Program-made: the position numbers and the translations under genes | Shown: one piece after another, positions 58,554 through 64,000 of the stretch | How positions within the stretch are numbered: position 1 is the first letter of the stretch | How the letters are laid out: each line of letters begins with the position of its first letter | Source: JBGTFE01 sp036403235 | GTDB lineage: Bacteria > Acidobacteriota > Blastocatellia > Pyrinomonadales > Pyrinomonadaceae | Direction of reading: 5' to 3' | Length of the DNA stretch: 64,000 nucleotides | Assembly: GCA_036403235.1 (NCBI GenBank) | Contig: DASWRI010000052.1 | Location: 1-64,000 of the forward strand | The notes under the pieces: generated by a model | The model's database searches: none | Told to the model about the DNA's origin: nothing | What the model saw: only the letters and a program-made list of their open reading frames with translations

Positions 58554-59809
58554 ATTGAAAAATCGTCGAACCAGACGCTGCCGGAAATCGGGCAAATCAT
58601 CGATTTACAGGCGTCGCGCGCGAGCCGTATGACGACGCCCTCGGAGTTTTCCGGCACGACGAATTCCGTTTTCAAGCTCGTCCAGTCGGCGCTGCTCGAA
58701 ATCGCGCCGGTCGCGGCCAGGATTTTCCCGTCCGAAGCGTCGGCGATTTCCCATTTGAGCGTCGCCTGGGTTTTCAGCTCCGATTTGTAAAACGTTTCAA
58801 ATTCGTATTTTTTACCCGCTTCGACCGCGATTGTTTGCGAAATTGCGCGAAAATCTCTGCCTTCGGGCGAATTAAAAATAATCAAAAGACTCAGATTTCC
58901 GCCGTGTTTCTGTGCGTTGTTCGGCCCGATTTGCGGCTGCAGGCCTTCGGCAAACTGCCAATCGAAAACGCTCGGATTCGATGTTTTGAGCTCTTCTTCA
59001 AATCCGCCGTTGTTGATTTTTCCGATTGATAAATCGGTCGCGCCCGTCAGATGTTTTTGAATATCCGCCGCCGCACGATATTTTTTCGCCGCAATCATTT
59101 CGTTGTAAAGCTCATCGCTGCTTTGTCTGAAAACGGTTCTCCGGTCGTTTTCAGACAGAGAATTCCAAATTTGCAGCGCTTCTTCAAAACGTTTCCGTTT
59201 GGCCAGATATGTGGCGAGAGCCGAATTTACCTGCGGCGAATCGCCAAGATACCGCTTTATCTCGGGAAGCTGGCCGTCAAATATATCCGACGCGGTCGCG
59301 ACCGCCTGATTGATATATTTCGAATCGCCCGCGATGGCCTTTCCGATTTCGTTAAAAGCGTCTTCGGTTTTGCCCTGCCGGAGAAGATTATTTCCGAGCG
59401 TCCATCTTACTTCCGCGTAATTCGGCGCAAGTTCGACGGCTCGTCTGAGAGCGTTTTCCGCGCCCGCCGCATCGCCGCTGCGCTCGCGCGCCCGGCCGAG
59501 AGCGAGCCAGAGCCGAAAATCATACGGCGAGAGCGCGGTCGCCTTTTCGTATTCGGCGACGGCTTTCGGCAAATCTTCGGCCAGAAACGATTTTTCGTTC
59601 AAAACGGCGAGAGCGTAATAGCCTTGCGGGTCGGACGGGGACAGGTAAATCGCCACTTCGGCGTGTTCCTTAAACAGAGATTGCGCGGCAATCGTACTGC
59701 CGAGACACCATTTCGCAAAGAAATAAACGCCCGCCAGCACGACCAGAACGGCGACGAGCAGCACTGCGCGCCGCGCGGGAGATTCGAGTTTGATGGACTT
59801 TAAAGACAT
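58547..59809 (-). CDS. TPR protein with C-terminal carbohydrate-binding-like domain
   Basis: A 420-residue membrane-anchored protein. One N-terminal membrane segment (AVLLVAVLVVLAGVYFFAKW) is followed by TPR repeats in residues 50-200 (YYALAVLNEKSFLAEDLPKA, LWLALGRARERSGDAAGAEN, EVRWTLGNNLLRQGKTEDAF). The last 150 residues form a jelly-roll-like region (NNGGFEEELKTSNPSVFDWQ ... VWFDDFSIR) typical of CBM4/9-like modules. Between the WecA-like and ligase genes it is likely an assembly or scaffold factor for polysaccharide export. Confidence 0.75.
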   Translation of the reverse strand: MSLKSIKLESPARRAVLLVAVLVVLAGVYFFAKWCLGSTIAAQSLFKEHAEVAIYLSPSDPQGYYALAVLNEKSFLAEDLPKAVAEYEKATALSPYDFRLWLALGRARERSGDAAGAENALRRAVELAPNYAEVRWTLGNNLLRQGKTEDAFNEIGKAIAGDSKYINQAVATASDIFDGQLPEIKRYLGDSPQVNSALATYLAKRKRFEEALQIWNSLSENDRRTVFRQSSDELYNEMIAAKKYRAAADIQKHLTGATDLSIGKINNGGFEEELKTSNPSVFDWQFAEGLQPQIGPNNAQKHGGNLSLLIIFNSPEGRDFRAISQTIAVEAGKKYEFETFYKSELKTQATLKWEIADASDGKILAATGAISSSADWTSLKTEFVVPENSEGVVIRLARDACKSMICPISGSVWFDDFSIR

Positions 59810-59892
59810 AAATTACGAATTACGAACTTCAAATTACGAATTACGAGTTAAAGAGAGCCGTTTTGTAATTCGCAATTTGAAATTCGTAATTT
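59810..59892. repeat. Heptamer-type element between WecA-like and TPR genes
   Basis: Left units ATTACGA ATTACGA ACTTCAA ATTACGA ATTACGA; the right part GTAATTCGCAATTTGAAATT is inverse. It spans the gap up to the stop of the WecA-like gene (minus strand). Confidence 0.65.
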
Positions 59893-61687
59893 ATTCAAAA
59901 TCGAGCGGCTCGATTTTCAGCTGCGCGCGTTTTAGCGAAACGTCCGCCAGGCGGCAGATTTCCCTGACCTCGTCTAATCTTTCGGGCGAGATATTTCGGA
60001 AGGAAATCAAAATTTCCCGCACGTCTTTTTCGCGGCAAATCTTGGCCAGCGAGCCGTTGCCGCCGAAAACCTTTAAGCCGTGAATCAATTTGTCTTTTTT
60101 CAAAGGGTCGTCGTCGACAAATCCGATTGGCGAGTAGTTCCAGTCGGGATTATTTTTCAGCTCGCGCAAAACCATCTCGCCGCCGTCGCCCGCGCCGTAA
60201 ATCAAAACTCTTAGGCCGTCGGCCGATTGCGATGACGGGAGAAGCTGCCGGAAAAAGCGAAAAGCCATCCGGCTCATCGCCAGCGCCGCCAAAAGCACGA
60301 CGGCGTCAACGACAAAAACGGCGCGCGAAAAATTGTGAAAGCGGTAAAGCACCAGAATCGCCAGAATGCTGAGAATCGAGCCGAGCGCGACGGCCTTTGC
60401 AAAAGTCACCAAATCGCCGAGACTGGTGTAGCGCCAGATGCCGCGATAAACGCCGCCGACGAGAAAGGCGGCGAGCTTCAAAACAATCAAAATCGGCAGC
60501 GTTTTCAAAAACAGATTCCAGTTGGCGGTGTTTTCCAGCTCGCCGAACAGCAAGACATATGCGCTGTAATAGGCGAGCGAGATAAGAAAAACGTCGAGAA
60601 AAACTTCGAAAATACGGCGTTTGTGAGAAAAATTGAGCAGAAATCCGAAGACCGCGTTATTTTGCAGGGCGAGCTCTTCCTGCTGCTCTTCGTAAACTTT
60701 TACCTTTGAAAGATAAACGCCGATGATGGTCAGCACAATCGTAAAAATTAAAATCAAAGCGATGCTCTGCGTCGGCTTTAATTCGCGGACAAGCAGCGAT
60801 GTCGCGCCCGCTAAAAGCGCGAAGCCGTAAAGCATCAAAACCGCGCTGCGCTCCGAAAGTCCGAGCGCGACCAAGCGGTGCGACGTGTGGTCGCGCCCGC
60901 CCTGCGAGGCTTTTCTGCCCCAGATTTTTCGCAAAACGGTGACAAAGGTCGTGTCGAAAATCGGCACGAAAAGAATCAAAGCCGGAACGCCGAGAATGGA
61001 AACGACGCCGCGCGAGCGACCGCCGACCTGCGTCAGCAAAACCGAGCTGGCGAGCAGAAACCCGACAAACATCGAGCCGCAGTCGCCCATAAAAATCGAA
61101 GCCGGATTAAAATTAAAAATCAGAAACCCGGCGAGCGCGCCGGTAAAAATCGAAATCAGCGCGAGTTCGTTCGCCTGACCGCTCGCGCCGAAACCGATGG
61201 CCAGCGAAAACGCCGCAATCGCCGCGATTCCGGCGGCCAGACCGTCCATATTATCGAGCAGATTTATCGCGTTGGTGATGCCGATAAGCCAGAAAATCGT
61301 TATCGCGATATTTATTATCGCCGAATCAGTCCATTGCAGCGTCAGCCCCGAACCGATGACGACGGCCGCGCCGATGAGCTGGCCGATAAGTTTTTGATAC
61401 GGCTTGATATGCAGGACGTCGTCAATCAGACCGACCAGAAAAAGAAACGAGCTGCCGGCTAAAATCATCCACGAGTCGCGCGTGTGCTCGACGAAAAGCA
61501 AGGAGGCGACGACGGTCGCGAGAAAAATCGCGACGCCGCCCATCATCGCGGTCGGTCGCTTATGCCAGCGGTCTAATTTCGGTTTGGCGACAAAACCGTA
61601 GCGATGCGCCAGCTCGCGCACCCCGAAGGTCAGCCCGAGTGATAACGCAAAACTAATGACCGCAAATACGATTGGACTCGATAACAT
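59891..61687 (-). CDS. WecA/MraY-type glycosyl-1-phosphate transferase fused to a CapD-N-type domain
   Basis: A 598-residue fusion. Residues 1-330 are a polyprenyl-phosphate GlcNAc/sugar-1-phosphate transferase: KLDRWHKRPTAMMGGVAIFL, LVGLIDDVLHIKPYQKLIGQ, the DNMDGLAAG magnesium site and FMGDCGSMFVG. Residues 360-480 add four membrane segments, and 490-590 a Rossmann half (RVLIYGAGDGGEMVLRELKN, PIGFVDDDPLKKDKLIHGLK), the N-terminal part of CapD/WbpM-type proteins, without the SDR dehydratase domain. It would start lipid-linked glycan synthesis. The fusion is intact with no stop between parts. Confidence 0.85.
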   Translation of the reverse strand: MLSSPIVFAVISFALSLGLTFGVRELAHRYGFVAKPKLDRWHKRPTAMMGGVAIFLATVVASLLFVEHTRDSWMILAGSSFLFLVGLIDDVLHIKPYQKLIGQLIGAAVVIGSGLTLQWTDSAIINIAITIFWLIGITNAINLLDNMDGLAAGIAAIAAFSLAIGFGASGQANELALISIFTGALAGFLIFNFNPASIFMGDCGSMFVGFLLASSVLLTQVGGRSRGVVSILGVPALILFVPIFDTTFVTVLRKIWGRKASQGGRDHTSHRLVALGLSERSAVLMLYGFALLAGATSLLVRELKPTQSIALILIFTIVLTIIGVYLSKVKVYEEQQEELALQNNAVFGFLLNFSHKRRIFEVFLDVFLISLAYYSAYVLLFGELENTANWNLFLKTLPILIVLKLAAFLVGGVYRGIWRYTSLGDLVTFAKAVALGSILSILAILVLYRFHNFSRAVFVVDAVVLLAALAMSRMAFRFFRQLLPSSQSADGLRVLIYGAGDGGEMVLRELKNNPDWNYSPIGFVDDDPLKKDKLIHGLKVFGGNGSLAKICREKDVREILISFRNISPERLDEVREICRLADVSLKRAQLKIEPLDFE

Positions 61688-61766
61688 TAAAAATCTGGTG
61701 AAAGTTTCGTCTTGCCCTTATTACAAATGAATTTTCGGTTAAAATCAAGCAATTACGAGCGGTTAT

Positions 61767-62996
61767 TCAGGAAATTTTCAATTTGCCGTAAAGCCGTTTT
61801 ATATCATCGACGAGCCTTTCCTTTGAATAATTTTCCCGTATAAATTTTTTGCCCGCAAGGCTGCTGCGTTCGCGCAAATCGGCATTTTCCGCCAGATGAA
61901 TGAGGCCTTTATAAAAACCTTCGGCGTCGCCGGATGCGGCGCGTAGGCCGCGCGCGCAGACGACGAATCCGTCTTTTTCCGCTTTGATTTCGCCGAGCAA
62001 ATCGACCACGCCGCCAACCGAAGTCGAGATGACTGCTTTTTCGTTGGCCATCGCTTCAATCAGCGAAAGCGGCGTGCCCTCGTTCAGTGAAACGAGCGCG
62101 ACGACGTCGAGTCCGGCGTAAAAAACATCGGCGTCTTCGCGATTTCCCAGGAAATTTACGGAATTTTCGAGGCCGAGCCGGGAAGTTTCCGCTTCCAGTT
62201 CGGCGCGCAAACTTCCGTCGCCGACAATAACGAATTTCAATTTCGGAGAATCCGCATTTCTCCTTTCCTCGTATAACTTAGCGACTTTTAGAAGAAGCGG
62301 AACGTTTTTGATTTCGGTTAGACGGCCGACAAAGCCGACGAGAATCTCGTCCGCGCGCGCGCCGATTTCATCGCGCAGAACGTTTCTTTTTTCGCGCGCG
62401 TTTTCAAACGGCTTCAAATCGATGCCGAGCGGAACGATTTCAAATTGATTGGCGCGCCCGACGCCAAATTTTTCGTGAATCTCGTCAAACTGCTGTTTGG
62501 TGATGACAACGATTTTATCGGTCGCCAGCCGCGCCAGAAATTTTTCGATAAATAAAAAAATCTTTGTTTTCGCGCGCCCGTAATAACTGTGAAAAACGTG
62601 GCCGTGATAGGTGTGAACAAATTTGACCGGGCGCGGGCGGCCGAAAAGAGTTTTCCAGGTCAGCCATCGATAAAGAAAACCCGCCGCGCGTCCGATTGTT
62701 CCGGCTTTCGCCGTGTGCGTGTGAATAACGTCGGGCTTTTCGCGCAAAATCCGGCGATAAACCTTCCACAGCGAAACAACGTCTTTCGGCGAAAGCTCGC
62801 GGCTCATTTCGGGAATATAAACGGGCTCGACTTTGTTTTCAAAGGCAAAATAATTCATATCTTCTTCGCCTTCGGGAACGGTTCCGGTCAGCAAAACGGT
62901 CTGAAATTCCCGCCCCTGAAGCTCTTTTGTGAGCCAGACGACGTGGCGCGCCGGCCCGCCGACGTTGAGACGCGCGATAATACGAACTATTTTCAT
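61767..62996 (-). CDS. GT4-family glycosyltransferase
   Basis: A 409-residue GT-B glycosyltransferase. The N-terminal ARLNVGGPARHVVWLTKEL is the GG donor-side loop, VIHTHTAKAGTIGRAAGFLY is typical, and the C-terminal domain has VGFVGRLTEIKNVPLLLKVA and EGTPLSLIEAMANEKAVIST, the E-x7-E donor motif. It transfers a nucleotide-sugar to the growing glycan. ATG 62996 is chosen; an upstream extension encodes only heptamer-repeat sequence. In the exopolysaccharide locus upstream of the WecA-type gene. Confidence 0.92.
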   Translation of the reverse strand: MKIVRIIARLNVGGPARHVVWLTKELQGREFQTVLLTGTVPEGEEDMNYFAFENKVEPVYIPEMSRELSPKDVVSLWKVYRRILREKPDVIHTHTAKAGTIGRAAGFLYRWLTWKTLFGRPRPVKFVHTYHGHVFHSYYGRAKTKIFLFIEKFLARLATDKIVVITKQQFDEIHEKFGVGRANQFEIVPLGIDLKPFENAREKRNVLRDEIGARADEILVGFVGRLTEIKNVPLLLKVAKLYEERRNADSPKLKFVIVGDGSLRAELEAETSRLGLENSVNFLGNREDADVFYAGLDVVALVSLNEGTPLSLIEAMANEKAVISTSVGGVVDLLGEIKAEKDGFVVCARGLRAASGDAEGFYKGLIHLAENADLRERSSLAGKKFIRENYSKERLVDDIKRLYGKLKIS

Positions 62997-63000
62997 ACTT

Positions 63001-63050
63001 AATAAGCGAGCGGTAAGCGGCAAGCGGTAAGCAGAAAAAAACTGCTCACT
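63001..63050. repeat. Heptamer-type tract before the GT4 gene
   Basis: GAGCGGTAAGCGGCAAGCGG carries units GGTAAGC, GGCAAGC, GGTAAGC, followed by a short AGCAG...CTGCT stem. It lies directly upstream of the GT4 start on the minus strand. Confidence 0.45.
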
Positions 63051-63054
63051 TCGA

Positions 63055-63161
63055 TAAAAAGTCAGCAGGCGATAAATCAAAGGCGACCGCGATTTTTCAA
63101 TCCCGGCGGCATTTGATTAAACGATCGTGCGGGAAGCTCGCCATCGCCTGCTGACTTTTAT
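63055..63161. repeat. Structured inverted element with nested stems
   Basis: Outer perfect 17-bp arms AAAAGTCAGCAGGCGAT (63057-63073) and ATCGCCTGCTGACTTTT (63143-63159) enclose about 69 nt with a nested AATCAAA/TTTGATT pairing and G+C-rich segments. It may be a structured RNA, REP-like element or transcript stem between the rmlC-like and GT4 genes. Confidence 0.5.
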
Positions 63162-63254
63162 TTAGTCATTCGTCGTTTGTCCTTAGTCGTTGAGATTAAA
63201 TTATGTACAAAAATTAAACTCGACTCACAAAGGACTAGCGACTAACGACTAAAT
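63161..63254. repeat. Heptamer-type hairpin after the rmlC-like gene
   Basis: Left units TAGTCAT TCGTCGT TTGTCCT TAGTCGT; right units ACTCACA AAGGACT AGCGACT AACGACT AAATTT, inverse to each other. It ends at the rmlC-like stop and shares its GGAC/TAGTC theme with the element at 17849-17934. Confidence 0.65.
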
Positions 63255-63255
63255 T

Positions 63256-63756
63256 TCAATCCATTTTAAATATCGTGTCGGGGTCGTCTTCGTGACGAAT
63301 CTCGTCGATTTCCTCGCGCTTGCCTTCGCCCATATAAAGCCGGTTCGGGCAGTTTATGACCATTCCCTTTTCCGTTTCGCTGGCGTTTTTATAAGCGTGG
63401 ACGACGCCCTTCGGGACAATCACCGCCATCGGATTTTTTTCGCCGACGACGAGTGTCATGACGCGCCTGAAAGTCGGCGAGTTTTCACGATTATCCCACA
63501 TTCTCAATATGAAATTTCCAGCGCCGAGAAAACAAAACAAATCGGCCTGGTCGACGTGTTCGTGCGGGCCGCGCTGAAAACCGGGCTCGGTCAAGGAAAC
63601 ATAGGCCATCGCCGGATAAAATTCTTCGGCCAGCTCGTCGTGACGAAAAAGCTCGGAGAGCCAGCCGCGCTCATCGACAAATTTTTTCAAAGGATACGCG
63701 ACGACATCCTGTATTTCGCCTTCGACGAATTCGATTTCTTCTTTAGCTGTTTGCAC
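63256..63756 (-). CDS. dTDP-4-dehydrorhamnose 3,5-epimerase-like cupin
   Basis: A 166-residue cupin with the RmlC core FQRGPHEHVDQADLFCFLG and PKGVVHAYKN. It starts with GTG 63756, whose codon overlaps the upstream rmlA-type gene by 14 bp. RmlC converts the 4-keto sugar nucleotide towards dTDP-L-rhamnose; the catalytic His/Tyr pair is only partly recognisable, so a related sugar epimerase or isomerase is possible. Neighbouring rmlA-type and glycosyltransferase genes support sugar-nucleotide synthesis for the polysaccharide. Confidence 0.8.
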   Translation of the reverse strand: MQTAKEEIEFVEGEIQDVVAYPLKKFVDERGWLSELFRHDELAEEFYPAMAYVSLTEPGFQRGPHEHVDQADLFCFLGAGNFILRMWDNRENSPTFRRVMTLVVGEKNPMAVIVPKGVVHAYKNASETEKGMVINCPNRLYMGEGKREEIDEIRHEDDPDTIFKMD

Positions 63757-64000
63757 TTTTCACCTCTAAATTATTCGCGCCGGTTTCGGCCACCAGATTG
63801 GTCGCATGGAGCAGGCTTTCAAAAGTTCCGGCGTCAGTCCACCAGCCGTCGAGTTTGTTCCACGTCATCAGCCCCCGATTGATGTAACTGTTATTGACGT
63901 CGGTAATCTCCAGCTCGTTGCGCGCCGACGGCGAAAGCGTTTTGATAATTTCGAAAACGCCCGCGTCGTAGAAATAGATGCCGATGACCGCGAATTCGGA
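63743..64000 (-). CDS. Sugar-phosphate nucleotidylyltransferase (RmlA-like), C-terminal part
   Basis: The last 85 residues of a gene that continues beyond the window. FAVIGIYFYDAGVFEIIKTL then SPSARNELEITDVNNSYINR and LDGWWTDAGTFESLLHATNL are the C-terminal blocks of glucose-1-phosphate thymidylyltransferases. It makes dTDP-glucose, the first step towards dTDP-rhamnose. It overlaps the rmlC-like gene by 14 bp, and its end supplies that gene's GAGGTG ribosome binding site. Confidence 0.85.
   Translation of the reverse strand, partial: SEFAVIGIYFYDAGVFEIIKTLSPSARNELEITDVNNSYINRGLMTWNKLDGWWTDAGTFESLLHATNLVAETGANNLEVKSANS

Overview
The window is a bacterial chromosome segment of intermediate G+C. 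It most resembles a Blastocatellia/Pyrinomonadaceae-type member of the Acidobacteriota. That placement is an inference from gene content: a TonB-dependent receptor with an N-terminal carboxypeptidase-regulatory-like domain, a reaction-centre-type CxxCH cytochrome fused to a LolA-like domain, an FG-GAP repeat protein, BlaI/BlaR1-type regulation and many secreted proteins of unknown function. No phage structural genes, complete insertion sequences, rRNA genes or CRISPR arrays were found. One tRNA with anticodon CAT is present.

Layout. 1-2.8 kb: end of an erythromycin-esterase-like gene, a secreted esterase and a GNAT acetyltransferase. 2.8-17.9 kb: an essentially complete reductive pyrimidine degradation locus, with a class III aminotransferase, dihydropyrimidinase, an NCS1 permease, beta-ureidopropionase and the PreT and PreA subunits of dihydropyrimidine dehydrogenase. 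It is interleaved with a penicillin acylase, a diheme cytochrome, a RidA remnant, a BrnT/BrnA toxin-antitoxin pair and an A+T-rich nuclease-like gene flanked by 22-bp inverted repeats that separates preT from preA. 18-24 kb: a HerA-type ATPase, a two-gene nucleotidyltransferase module, MgtC and a pentapeptide-like membrane protein. 24-29.3 kb: two GT-C-like membrane proteins and ychF. 29.4-35.3 kb: cysteine-containing secreted proteins opposite a TonB receptor/BNR-repeat lipoprotein operon. 35.4-41.1 kb: an FG-GAP protein, a TPR/HTH regulator divergent from a small secreted peptide gene, and an XRE regulator divergent from three tiny coupled genes beside the tRNA. 41.1-55.5 kb: metabolic and envelope genes (POT transporter, nadB, BlaI plus a BlaR1-deacetylase fusion, a BON/LysM protein, aroK, aroA, an RsbW/RsbV-like pair) and two secreted proteins. 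56-64 kb: an exopolysaccharide/O-antigen locus on the minus strand (rmlA, rmlC-like, GT4, WecA-type fusion, TPR, Wzy-like ligase).

The most striking non-genic feature is a family of short elements built from 7-nt units. Each locus has its own heptamer sequence, and most fold into long hairpins. They lie between genes throughout the window and also occur inside reading frames (nadB, aroA and both GT-C-like genes), where the in-frame cases read as extra loops. A separate array of twelve copies at an exact 21-bp period (3 x 7, about two helical turns) lies at 55.6-55.8 kb, and a REPIN-like inverted pair sits inside preT. The best candidates for undescribed systems are the TPR-HTH regulator with its divergent PIGGKS-repeat peptide, the heptamer elements, and the inverted-repeat-flanked nuclease gene.
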